A stretch of 64,000 bases of DNA. Source: Phycisphaerae bacterium. Its GTDB lineage: Bacteria; Planctomycetota; Phycisphaerae; Sedimentisphaerales; Anaerobacaceae. Made by a program: the position numbers and the translations under genes. Under the pieces are notes generated by a model that did not search any database, had not been told where the DNA came from, and saw nothing but the letters and a program-made list of their open reading frames with translations. The stretch spans positions 1 through 64,000 of the forward strand of contig JAUWAY010000001.1 in the NCBI GenBank assembly GCA_030601845.1, written 5' to 3'. Below, in pieces: positions 46,791 to 57,300 of the stretch (within the stretch, counting starts at the first letter, position 1; the number at the start of each line of letters is the position of its first letter).

Positions 46791-46889
46791 ACCGCTTCCT
46801 ACGCAGGCATACCGAACTTCTCGGCTGTCCTGATCAGGTTCAAAGGGTTTCTTCTCAGACCCACTTACTTGCAGGTCACCCCTGGCAAA
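46791..46889 (-). promoter_or_regulatory. TPP (THI element) riboswitch upstream of thiC
   Basis: Minus strand CAGGGGTGACCTGCAAGTAAGTGGGTCTGAGAAGAAACCCTTTGAACCTGATCAGGACAGCCGAGAAGTTCGGTATGCCTGCGTAGGAAGCGG contains CTGAGA and ACCCTTTGAACCTGATC...GCGTAGGAA. Confidence 0.95.
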
Positions 46890-46921
46890 CTGCTCCTATT
46901 ATAGCTTATTACCTCTGCCAG

Positions 46922-49045
46922 TCAAATAGATATTTCGGGCGTTATGTGCTTGGTATCTATCAAAGGCTGCCAATCTCTTCGCATAATGCCCTTTTTGCCA
47001 TTGCCGGTCGTGACATTATCCTCGGTGATGTTTGGGTCGGCCTCAGCCCAGTAAATAATTCCCCAGATCCCATTATTGTTGCATTTATTGGCTGCCAAGG
47101 TAGGATTAGTGCCTTTACCGCGAACACCAATTCCACTCCAGGGATTGTTCTCACATGTATTACCTATCGCTTCTCCTCCAGCTCCATTAGTAAATAATAT
47201 TCCGGAATGATAGTTTTCCTTGCATAAGTTATTTTCCAAAGTGGCTACTGTTCCATAATCATGAACAAGAATTCCCAGATGTTGATTTTTTTCGCATACA
47301 TTACCTTTAGCTGTTCCTTTGGCACCGTACACAAACTGGATTCCACGCGCATTATTATCAGTACAGATATTTTTCTCAATTAATCCTACAGCCCCTCTTG
47401 TAAAACAAATACCATCCTCATAATTGCGTCGAGACGTATTTTCTCTCACTGTTATGCCACGTTCCACTCTCCCGATAAAGATTCCTGAATCCTGGTTTTC
47501 TTCGCATATATTCCCTTCGATTACACCATCGGCCACCTCATAAAATACAATCCCGCTTTTTTTGTTTTTTTGGCACACATTCCCCTCGGCTGTACCAGTG
47601 CAGTCGTCGTAGAAACCTATACCGGATCCTCCATTCTCTCGGCAAAGGTTTTTCCGTAAGGTAGCGATTGTCCCTTTTTCTGAGACATAAATACCTATGC
47701 CCTTATTTCCTTCACAGATATTGTCTTCGGCTATTACCTCCACCTCTTGCCAGAAACACATGCCATTTTTTTGGTTAGACCGACAATGGTTATGTTTCAG
47801 TGTCAACTTTGTGCCCTTGGCACATGCGGCAATACCAATGCCATTTTTGCCATTTTGTTCACAAATATTATCCTCCAGGAGCCCGATGGCGCCTTGGTTG
47901 AAACACACTTCTTCATTCCCGTTTTTTCGAAATTGGGCATCCTTCACCGTCGCACTTGTCCCAAGGTTACTCACAAATATCCCATTGTGGTTGTTTTCCT
48001 TACAGATATTGCCTTTGATTATCCCGTTTGCTTTGCTGGCAAGCCATATTCCATCTGTTTTATTCTTTACACAGCGGTTACCTTTTAACTCGACTGTTGT
48101 CCCCGGCTTAGCTACAAGTATGCCTGATCCTTTATTCCCTTCGCAAACGTTATCCTCAGCTATCCCTCTGGCACCCTCGTAAAAACATATCCCCGATTTC
48201 TTATTTTTTCGGCAGTGGTTTCTACTTACGGTCGCAGTTGTTCCATCCGAATGTATTAGGATTCCCTGTTTTTCGTTGTTTTCACAAATATTATCCTCAA
48301 CTGTCCCACAAGCACCCTCGTAAAAAAGTATCCCTTCTGCCTTATTTGTCTGGCAGTTGTTCTTCCTCACGGTTACTGTTGTTCCTGTCGAATGTATTAG
48401 GATTCCTTGTTTTTCGTTGTTTTCACAAGTATTGCTCTCAACCACTCCGCTGGCACCATGATAAAAACATATCCCACATATTCCATTCTTTCGGCAAAGG
48501 TTATTCCGCACCGTCACATTTGTCCCCTCTTCACATATATAGATACCATTCTTTTTATTTCCTTCACAAATGTTATCCTCAACCACGCCACTGGCACCTT
48601 TATAGAAACATATCCCACGGCCAAGCACATTTCTAACTCTGCACGCTACAACCTCTACGCTACTTGCTTCGATACTTATACCTGCCCGTTTGCCCTGCTT
48701 GTTGCCCTCGCCGTAGTGTTCCACGGTAAAGCCGGATATAAAGCCGCTTTTGCAATTTTTAACAAGAATCACATTCTTTTTAGCCTTGCATCGAATGATT
48801 ACCTTGTCCATCCCCTCACCGACAAGATTGATACCATCTTTAAACTTTATTGACTCATCATAAACTCCCGCTCTTACAAAGACCGTATCACCTGGCCTTG
48901 CTTTTTCAATAGCCGTTTGAATATCCTTATATTTGTCCGGCACAATAAGCGTCCTGGGCATCTGTAAAATGAAGAATATGGCCAGACCGACTAATATAAA
49001 AACCGCTATCCCGGTTATTCCAACAGCAATTTTTGTTACCTTCAA
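46922..49045 (-). CDS. Right-handed parallel beta-helix (NosD/CASH-like) protein, membrane anchored
   Basis: N-term TM; ~23-aa repeats such as GICFYxGASGVVEDNICEGNKKNGI and GTTVTVRKNNCQ. Confidence 0.88.
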   Translation of the reverse strand: MKVTKIAVGITGIAVFILVGLAIFFILQMPRTLIVPDKYKDIQTAIEKARPGDTVFVRAGVYDESIKFKDGINLVGEGMDKVIIRCKAKKNVILVKNCKSGFISGFTVEHYGEGNKQGKRAGISIEASSVEVVACRVRNVLGRGICFYKGASGVVEDNICEGNKKNGIYICEEGTNVTVRNNLCRKNGICGICFYHGASGVVESNTCENNEKQGILIHSTGTTVTVRKNNCQTNKAEGILFYEGACGTVEDNICENNEKQGILIHSDGTTATVSRNHCRKNKKSGICFYEGARGIAEDNVCEGNKGSGILVAKPGTTVELKGNRCVKNKTDGIWLASKANGIIKGNICKENNHNGIFVSNLGTSATVKDAQFRKNGNEEVCFNQGAIGLLEDNICEQNGKNGIGIAACAKGTKLTLKHNHCRSNQKNGMCFWQEVEVIAEDNICEGNKGIGIYVSEKGTIATLRKNLCRENGGSGIGFYDDCTGTAEGNVCQKNKKSGIVFYEVADGVIEGNICEENQDSGIFIGRVERGITVRENTSRRNYEDGICFTRGAVGLIEKNICTDNNARGIQFVYGAKGTAKGNVCEKNQHLGILVHDYGTVATLENNLCKENYHSGILFTNGAGGEAIGNTCENNPWSGIGVRGKGTNPTLAANKCNNNGIWGIIYWAEADPNITEDNVTTGNGKKGIMRRDWQPLIDTKHITPEISI

Positions 49046-49917
49046 GATTTTACTCTACCTCTTATATTAGTATAATCACTGTGTACTAACCTCTTCGGCT
49101 CCGCCTCGTCGGGCTCACTAATTGATTCTGTTTCGGTTAAATCCATATCCCACGGATATCTGTTCCAGGGGCTGGAAGGCATGTCCAGGAGTCTCTGGTA
49201 AGCGTCTTCATAAAGATAACCGTTTTTCTTGGTTTCTTCATAAGACCAAAACTGTCGGCCGATAAGGTAATTCTGTCCCAGGTCCTCCCAGGAATCAAAT
49301 GTCTTCTGAAGCCCCTTTGCAACCAGCATAATTTTAGACCACGCTTCCTCCTCATCGATATAGCCAGCTATATAGCTCCATCTGCAAAGGCAGATATATC
49401 TGGTGTAGTCCCAGCCCAAAAGACTTTTTACACCAAGCTTTTTGTAATATTTTTTCGCAATTCTGATTTCCTGCAGTATTTCCTGATTATCTTTATATCT
49501 CTCCAGCAACTTCTGATATTCTTCCTCGCTGAGAGTTTGAAGCAATCCTCCCCATCCTTCAAATCTCTTACGGCCTCCCCCGTTGTCTATCCACCGAAGA
49601 TTATCAAGCAAATCATCCCGGCTATTTATCTCCCAGAACTTTGACAAAAGCCCTTTCTTTTTATATATGCCCATCTTATTTACGCTGCATCCGCCTAACA
49701 AAATATGACTGTCATGATTTCGCTCAGTCAACATTGCTGCACAGCCGAGGGCCCATCCCTCTATATCTTTTTCCCTGTTCTGCTTGGCCTCTTCGGACTT
49801 TAGCATTTTCTCTTCGGTCGCTTCTGCCTTTTCGTCCTTTTGCTCTTTGGCTAATAAGCTGATAAACAATGACCCCAATAAGATTGCAACAAGATATATC
49901 TTTGTTTTACTTTTCAT
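49042..49917 (-). CDS. DUF1266-like protein
   Basis: GWALGCAAMLTERNHDSH..., LLGWDYTRYICLCRWSYIAGYIDEEEAWSKI; 4-bp overlap with the beta-helix gene. Confidence 0.7.
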   Translation of the reverse strand: MKSKTKIYLVAILLGSLFISLLAKEQKDEKAEATEEKMLKSEEAKQNREKDIEGWALGCAAMLTERNHDSHILLGGCSVNKMGIYKKKGLLSKFWEINSRDDLLDNLRWIDNGGGRKRFEGWGGLLQTLSEEEYQKLLERYKDNQEILQEIRIAKKYYKKLGVKSLLGWDYTRYICLCRWSYIAGYIDEEEAWSKIMLVAKGLQKTFDSWEDLGQNYLIGRQFWSYEETKKNGYLYEDAYQRLLDMPSSPWNRYPWDMDLTETESISEPDEAEPKRLVHSDYTNIRGRVKS

Positions 49918-49936
49918 ATATTTTATCTTCGATTAG

Positions 49937-51031
49937 TCATAGAATAACAATGTCCTCAACTCTTTTATAGCTACCTCTGGTCAAAATCTCAAATCCCTTT
50001 TGTGTCACCAACACATCATCTTCTAAACGCAGGCCTAATTTGCCGGGGATATATACGCCCGGCTCAATCGTGAAAACCATCCCCGCCTGCAATTTGCCTT
50101 TGCTCTCTGCTGAGATAACCGGCTCTTCGTGTACTTCCAGGCCGAGGCCGTGTCCTGTCCCGTGGCCATAAACGGGTAAATCATACGCGGCAATCACCTC
50201 CCTGGCGGCAGCATCCACCTGGCGGGTTTCGACTCCGGGCTTTATCATTTTTATCGCGGCGGTCTGCGCCTGGCGCACAGCATCATAAACCTTTTTATAA
50301 AAGGCAGTGGCCTTACCGACAACAAAACATCTGGTCAAATCACAACAGTAACTTTTATATCTGACGCCGAAATCGATAAGAACCGTATCATTTTTTTTCA
50401 GCTTTCTGTTGCCCGGCTGGTGGTGGGGACGCGAAGCATTAGGGCCGAAGGCAACGATTGTCTCGAAGCTGTTTACTGCTCCCAACTTGCGAATTTGAAA
50501 ATCGAGCATACCGACCAATTCGTTTTCAGTTATGCCCGGCTTTATGTACCGACGGGCCTTTTTAAGGGCCTGTGCTGCTACCCGCGCGGCGGCTTTGATA
50601 GCGGCGACTTCGCTGGCCTCTTTGATGCTGCGCAGGGTTTCGATAATATTCGCAACTGATTTGAGCCGAGGTTTAACTTCTCTTTTTAACGCCTCAAAAT
50701 CAGCGAGAGAAGTTGATTTTTCAACGGTTACTGTTTGCACCGATTTTAGCTTTTTTATCAGTTTGGCCACCGCCTCAGCCATCGGCCCGGTCCGCTGGAT
50801 TATTCTGCAGTGAGGACATTCACTTTGTGCTTGTTCGGTGTATCTGCTGTCGGTTAAAAGATAAACCGCCCTGCCGGTAATTACCGCCCAGCTATCATCG
50901 CCCAAAAAGCCGGTCGTATAAGTTACATTGGCTGGCTTTGTTACTATAAGGCAATTTATCTTCTTTTTCTTTAGCAGGCGCCGAGCCGCCTTAATGCGTT
51001 TTTCTATAATTCTGCTATTCATTTGCACCAT
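49937..51031 (-). CDS. Xaa-Pro aminopeptidase/dipeptidase (M24)
   Basis: DFGVRYKSYCCDLTRCFVVG, YGHGTGHGLGLEVHEEP, MVFTIEPGVYIPGKLGLRLEDDVLV. Confidence 0.93.
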   Translation of the reverse strand: MVQMNSRIIEKRIKAARRLLKKKKINCLIVTKPANVTYTTGFLGDDSWAVITGRAVYLLTDSRYTEQAQSECPHCRIIQRTGPMAEAVAKLIKKLKSVQTVTVEKSTSLADFEALKREVKPRLKSVANIIETLRSIKEASEVAAIKAAARVAAQALKKARRYIKPGITENELVGMLDFQIRKLGAVNSFETIVAFGPNASRPHHQPGNRKLKKNDTVLIDFGVRYKSYCCDLTRCFVVGKATAFYKKVYDAVRQAQTAAIKMIKPGVETRQVDAAAREVIAAYDLPVYGHGTGHGLGLEVHEEPVISAESKGKLQAGMVFTIEPGVYIPGKLGLRLEDDVLVTQKGFEILTRGSYKRVEDIVIL

Positions 51032-51034
51032 CCC

Positions 51035-52210
51035 CTAATCGACTTTGTTTTCTGCCGGCTGATTTTCGAGTACGTTTTTTCCCGGGGCCCACTTCTTCTG
51101 CCAGGCGGGGTAGTCTATGGTCAGCAGCCCTGTCGGCCAGTAGCCATACCAGTTGTAGTGGATTCGTCTTTCGTGTTCAATCTTTGTTAGGCGGGACTTG
51201 ATTTTGCCGTCTCTGCCACAGAAGATTGGTCGGTTGGTTCCAATCTCGTAGAAGCGTGCCCACATTGGCGGGGCCGTTGTGTCCCTGACGATGACCTTAT
51301 CATAACGGCCCCCTTTGGACTCGTCCGGCTTGTTGATTTGCCGAATGCCGGTGAGTCGGGCACTGTCAAACCAGGCAACGGCACCCTGGACGGCCTCGAT
51401 GACCTCAGGTTTCGGGTTGTCGATGCTCATCAGGAACTGCACCACGCCGACACTCTCGGCGCCGCAGATAGATACCTTCTCGTAAATGCGAGCGGGCCGG
51501 GGTCCGAAGGTCTTTTCATCGTGTTGCTGACACCAGGCGGTGCGCCTGCCATCGACAATGATCTGGCACTTCAGGATGCACTCGATACCTTTCTGCACAG
51601 CTCTTTCAGCCTTGCGGCGCCGGCCCTCATCGACGAAGGTGTAGTAGAGTCGTTTCTCTGCAATGTCACGAAGAATGCTCATCGCTCCGATCATAGCTCC
51701 GTCGTTGAAGGTGATGTATCTGGAGTAGTCCGCGTTCGGCTCCCACGGGTAGAACTGCGGCCAGCCACCGTTGGCGTACTGGGCTTCGAGCAGGTAGTCC
51801 ACTGCCGTGAGAAAGGCCTGTCTGAAGCATTCGAGCTTGGTGGCGTCATAGACTCTGGCTAAGTATCGCATCTGGGTGTGTGTGGCGCCGTTGTCAAGTG
51901 TGGAATCTTTTCTGCCCTTGGCCTTACGCAGTGCGGTCTCGTCCTTATCGCTCAGGAGACGGGCCATATCAATGTTCTTTGGCCAGCCGCCCGTGTTGCG
52001 CTGGTACAGAAGGACATTATCGGCAATACGAATGGCCTCGTCGCCGGCATAAAACTCCCCGCTTTGGATGAGGCAGCGCTCCCACGAGATGGGAGTAACG
52101 GGCTTTTTTTTACTCTCTGCAGCGAATACAGTTGCCGCAGCAAACAAACAAAGCAACCCCGTTGCCATCCAGGGTATTGTGTTTCTCCCATTTACTCCTT
52201 TTCCGAACAT
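51035..52210 (-). CDS. PL10-type pectate lyase
   Basis: NVLLYQRNTGGWPKNIDMA, LDNGATHTQMRYLARVY, YANGGWPQFYPWEPNADYSRYITFNDGAM, RTAWCQQHDEKTFGPRPARIYEKVSICGAESVGVV. Confidence 0.9.
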   Translation of the reverse strand: MFGKGVNGRNTIPWMATGLLCLFAAATVFAAESKKKPVTPISWERCLIQSGEFYAGDEAIRIADNVLLYQRNTGGWPKNIDMARLLSDKDETALRKAKGRKDSTLDNGATHTQMRYLARVYDATKLECFRQAFLTAVDYLLEAQYANGGWPQFYPWEPNADYSRYITFNDGAMIGAMSILRDIAEKRLYYTFVDEGRRRKAERAVQKGIECILKCQIIVDGRRTAWCQQHDEKTFGPRPARIYEKVSICGAESVGVVQFLMSIDNPKPEVIEAVQGAVAWFDSARLTGIRQINKPDESKGGRYDKVIVRDTTAPPMWARFYEIGTNRPIFCGRDGKIKSRLTKIEHERRIHYNWYGYWPTGLLTIDYPAWQKKWAPGKNVLENQPAENKVD

Positions 52211-52580
52211 TGTGTTTTCCTTCCTCTGTCTTTTTTTGAAAATGGGAACAGATGGCTGTTTTTGCTCTGCCTCGGAGCAGGCCTTAAAGCTTAATTAACG
52301 ATTCGTTAAACTGCCGATACAATTGATTAACAACATCCTGGCAAAAAATAAAGTTTTTTTTGCTCAGACGTTTGGCTTTGCGCTGTTTTATTTTTATATT
52401 TTTATTAGAAAACATCGGCTGGGGGGGAAACCGAATGCTACAAACTTCTCGCACCGGCTCGCGATGTTTTTCGCAGGGGAGAAAAAACCTCCGGAACGAC
52501 TGATTTTACCGGAAAGGACGGCTCTTGCCGTCCTATTTTTTTTATCCCTTGTCCACAACACTTCTTACTATTACAATATA

Positions 52581-52801
52581 AGTGCCTAAAATTGGAAGTG
52601 CCTAAAATGTTTGCAACTCTCGTTTAAGGTTGTGGATGCTCGTATCGACGCTCGTCATAGAAGCTCGAAGCTCGTTTTTTTCGAGCATCCAGCCTCTGGT
52701 TTCCAGCTTCGATACGAGATTCGACACCAACAAACGAGGTTCCACTAACAAGAGCAAACTTTAGTTCACTTTAGACACTTTAGCTCACTTTAGGCACTTT
52801 T
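52581..52801 (+). repeat. Iteron-bounded repeat element, copy C, just upstream of the rhomboid gene
   Basis: agtgcctaaaattggaagtgcctaaaatgtttgcaactctcgtttaaggttgtggatgctcgtatcgacgctcg...tttttttcgagcatccag...caaactttagttcactttagacactttagctcactttaggcacttt. Confidence 0.9.
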
Positions 52802-52814
52802 TGTAGGTTATACT

Positions 52815-53999
52815 ATGTTATTACCGATTCGCACAAGCATAAGGCCCCGGCGGACACCGTACGCAAATTACGCCCTGATAGCTGTTAACGTACTTATTTT
52901 TCTTATCACCTATTCACCTCATTATTCCATAATAGCCGGCCAGCGTATGCTGGAGCCGCTCAGACCCTGGGCCGACCAGTTTATGCTCACTCCGCTTCGC
53001 CCGTACCTGTGGCAGTTTGTAAGTTACGCCTTTCTGCATGGCAGTTATATGCACATTATCGGCAATATGTTCTTTTTGTATCTGTTCGGCAATAATGTCA
53101 ACGACAAGCTTGGACATATTGGTTATTTGTGTTTTTATCTGGCCGGGGCGGTGTTCAGCGCTATAGGTCATACGCTGATGAGCCCTGCGGCCGTCCTCGG
53201 GGCCAGCGGGGCCGTCGCCGCTATAACAGGCGCTTTTCTCGTGTTGTTCCCACAGACCCTCATAACCGTCATATATTGGTTCTTCTTTATTGGCACAATG
53301 GACCTGCCGACATTGTATTTTATAGGCCTCAAAATGATTCTAATTGATAATGTAATCGTCCGATATACACCCCACGTTGCCTATAACGCACATCTGGCAG
53401 GATATGCCTTCGGCATCACAGCTATGTTACTTATGCTCGCCACCGGCCTGATTACAGGCAGCGGCCTTGATTTGTGGGCAATGATACAACGATGGAACCG
53501 TCGCCGTAGCTATCGTGATGTTGTCTCCAGCGGTTACGACCCATTTACAGGCCGAACAACCACCAGGCGGATAAAGGTAAAGGAGGTAAAGCAAACACCC
53601 GCCCAGAAGCAGCGGGAGGAAAAAATAAAGCTGCTTCGCAGCGAAATCGCCAGTCGGATGCTAGAGCGGAATTTGCCGGCCGCAACCGAAGTTTATCTGG
53701 AGCTTATCAAGCTCGATAGCGAGCAGATTCTGCCCCGCCAGTACCTGCTGGATATTGCCAATCATCTTGCCGGCGACAACAAACCAGCCGAATCCGCCCG
53801 GGCCTACGAACAGTTCTTAACTCACTACAGTAACTATGAATACGCAGAGCAGGTCGAGCTAATGCTGGGCATATTGTACTCGCGATATCTTAACAAACCG
53901 GATTTGGCGGTAAAGTATTTGCAGGCCGCCGCTAAAAAGCTCACCAACCCAGGCCAGTTAAAGATGTGTACCGACGAACTCGACCGATTACAAGACTAA
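52815..53999 (+). CDS. Rhomboid-family intramembrane serine protease with helical C-terminal extension
   Basis: YAFLHGSYMHIIGNMFFLYLFG, LGASGAVAAITGA (Ser), YNAHLAGYAFGI (His). Confidence 0.92.
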   Translation: MLLPIRTSIRPRRTPYANYALIAVNVLIFLITYSPHYSIIAGQRMLEPLRPWADQFMLTPLRPYLWQFVSYAFLHGSYMHIIGNMFFLYLFGNNVNDKLGHIGYLCFYLAGAVFSAIGHTLMSPAAVLGASGAVAAITGAFLVLFPQTLITVIYWFFFIGTMDLPTLYFIGLKMILIDNVIVRYTPHVAYNAHLAGYAFGITAMLLMLATGLITGSGLDLWAMIQRWNRRRSYRDVVSSGYDPFTGRTTTRRIKVKEVKQTPAQKQREEKIKLLRSEIASRMLERNLPAATEVYLELIKLDSEQILPRQYLLDIANHLAGDNKPAESARAYEQFLTHYSNYEYAEQVELMLGILYSRYLNKPDLAVKYLQAAAKKLTNPGQLKMCTDELDRLQD

Positions 54000-54246
54000 A
54001 ACGGATATTTTTACCGCCAGACACACACCGCAGGGCGTGACAAGTCTTTCCGGCATTTCACCGCCCAACCGTTTTTTGTTTCTTGCTTTTCCGCAACACG
54101 AGGATATGAATCCCGCCCCTGCCGCAGGGGCGAGGATGAACATACGTCTCAAGCAAACATTGATAAACCCGCCGATTTTTAGTATAGTAGTTATTAAAGC
54201 AAACGTATTCGTGTCCCTGCGCGAAAGGGGAACAGTAGGGCTATTA

Positions 54247-54265
54247 CCACGGGTAAAACCCGTGG
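54247..54265. repeat. Short perfect hairpin ccacgggtaaaacccgtgg
   Basis: Read directly between the rhomboid gene and the giant beta-helix gene. Confidence 0.7.
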
Positions 54266-54355
54266 CTTTCTGCGAAGGCGGGTAAAACTCTTTGAACAAA
54301 AAGGGCTGCAAGTATAATGCTCACAGCCCTTGTGCTTAACGCATTATTAAACCTG

Positions 54356-57300
54356 TTATTTAGGTTTACCCTTATCGTGAGGAACCGTAACTGTTGCGCT
54401 CCGAACAGTAGTATTGCCGGAATCGTCGACCGCTTGATAGGTGATAGTGTAAATCCTGCCTATGCCGGTTCCGCTGCGTTCGGCCCTAAGATAGATAGAG
54501 CCATCATCGCCTACCTGAATATCATCGCTTGTGTGCCCGTCACCTATAGCATCATCACCTTCGTTCATCACGATGCTTACCAGTGAAACCTCCGGAGATT
54601 CATCGCAGATATCGCTTGCCGTCCAGGATGGCGTAATAAGAACCATCTTATGGTTAGGCGGCCAAAGCACATCAGGCGTAACGGAGAACTCAAAATCCGG
54701 CGGCGTGGTATCCTGAACAACGATGGTCACTTCATCCTCATCAGTCTCGCCAACAGTATCGGTTACCAGCAGGGTAACGGTATGGCTGCCGAGCGGGAAC
54801 GTGTAGTTTATAATCTCGCCACTGCCAAGGAGAGTAACTCCCTCAAACCAGTCGAAATAGACTATATCGTCATTCGTGCCTTCTGTCGAGTCAGGGTCGG
54901 TTGATGCGGAACCATCCAAAGTAACCTCTGTTCCCTCATAGTTCTCCTGCTCAACGGTCTGGTCAGGCCCGGCATCTGCTGCCGGCGGCTGATTAAGTGA
55001 AACAATAGAAACAATACCGTTGGTTCTTGTCTCTTCAGGAACACTGGGGAAGTAAATGGTGGCATAGTTGATTATTTCTGTGCCATCCTCAGCATCACTT
55101 CTGACATTTACACTAAATCCGGTAATCCCACCCTCGCCAGGAGCAACTTCACCAGCAAACCAGGTTATAGTTCGCGTCGCAGGATTATATATGCCAGGCC
55201 CTGAGATAACGGAACTATCATTTACATCTATTACCGGCCCAATTTCCAGGGTCGAGTCATCCAAATCCTCATCTAACGTATCCGTGAAATAAACGCCGAA
55301 GGCAATCCCCTCGCCCTCATTTTCGTATTCAACGGTGTAATCCAATCGTTGCCCCGGTAAAACCCTACCCTCAGGCCCGTATTTGATACTGGGATCACGA
55401 GCGGTGGCTATTACAGTTCCATGTGTGCTTGTATTGTTAACTTGATCTTTCGGTTTACATTCTCCTGCTACGCAGATTTCATCTGCCGCACAAATGTGAT
55501 AGCCTTCCCAATTCCACCTGCACCAGATACAACGGTCGTATATAACTACCTCTGGGGCTAGGAAACGTCTCTGGAGGAATCCTCTACCACAATAGGCACG
55601 TACAGTGTCTTCCTCGCAGAGATATTCTTCTGGCCTGGGGGACTGAGCGCACTCCATATGGCAGGTCAGAACGTCTACAGCCAACTTGCCAAGGGGGCCT
55701 CCTAGTCCTGCAAGGGAACTTGCGCAGGCGTCGCATTTCGTTTGATCGGTAAATCCACTCGATACACAACCACCACAATCTGAAAGTGTACTCGTTATTG
55801 AGAGAAGTCTTTTGATCTTTTTCCATGGTATTAGCTCCGTGGTATAACTAGGAATCTTCTTTTCAAAACAGTTACTTAAACAATCTGCGTAACTACAACT
55901 GCTATGCTCTCCCCACGTACCCCATGCATAAGGCTCCATATCATTCGGGTAGGCAAGCCCTCCACCTCTATCAAAAAACGCAACTTCCTCCTCGTCCAGC
56001 TTCACAAGGACGTGTGCAACGGCACCGTCTGAATAGTAGTAATGGCTGTCAAGAACCAATTCGTCGCCGGAACCGGAATCCATAAGTGAGGTGACAAGTA
56101 ACGAACCATCCATAAAATTCGTTTTTGTTGTTACCCCTGAGTATGAGAAACCTAATTCATGGGCGTAAGTGAAAGTATTCTCGAAGTTCGGATCGGCAAA
56201 ATAGTCCGCTAAGTCGTTGTAATCTACATACTGGCTCGAGACTATCTCTACCTTTTCATAGGCTTGATAACTAAAAGCATCCAAAGTTGGTGTGGTCTCA
56301 GGTGAATAGTATTTATCGACTTCATCACTGCATGTGTCGATAATAGCGTCGATCGCTAATCGTGTTCCCCAAGGCAAAGCCCATTGAACTCGAACTGTAG
56401 CAGTTATATTGTCTTTATTTTTAGGTGAAACTTCCCCAAGCTTCCAGATCACTTCATGTGTTTCCCATTTGTAGATACCACCGTTTGTACTTGAAACATA
56501 TTCTGTTTCAAAAGGAAGTTGAGCGGCTACAACAACATTCTCTGCCTTTCTTAAACCATCGTTTCTATACTCAAAAATGTAGTTTACTGTCTGCCCTGGG
56601 CTTACTCTGCTCGGTCCCCAGGTTCTAACCTCTAAATCGGCCATTGGCGGCAGGCCAAGATCAACTCTGTCGAGTCTTAGGGACAAAGTTCTTGGTAACT
56701 CAGTTTCATCTAAAGTGCCGGCAAGGATACCAAAAAGTGGGCCAGCAAACAGACCCTTTAGTTCGATTATGTCGGGAGAGGCAATCCTATCGTAGGTCCA
56801 GCCCTGCCCGGAGCCAGACTCAGACATATAAGAAACTACGGAAAATCCTTCACCGTAATATGGGTTATCCTGGTTTATTATTCTTAAGTGAGTTAAAACT
56901 ATGTCTAAAGAGCCCGAATAGCGGCCAGAGACCTCTCCTTCAATATTAGTCTGCAAGAGGTAAAGTTCAGTAGCAGGAAACTCAGCACTGCTCAGATAAG
57001 AAAGATTGCCATTAAGGTTAATGGTTGCTGAGGTAATTGTACCGCCAAGGCGGCCAATCTTCCAGATTGCTTGATATTGGTCATAAATACCGCTTTCGGG
57101 CATAGATTCGGTTATGTAGCCTTCAACAGTCGCTAAGATTTCTCCGAATATTGCTCCTTTAAGATAAATTTTCCTTTCTTCTGGCCTCAGAAAAGTAACA
57201 CCTTGCCAGCTACCTTTGTAAGGAACGCCGTCGAGCGTGGTCTCAAATTGACCTTTTGAGAACCCTTTACCAGCAAAAGAGCCTGAATCAATTGTAACAA

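Noticed and set aside
47000-48900. Regular ~69-138 bp repeats considered as a possible array
   Set aside because: Codon-phased beta-helix rungs within one ORF.
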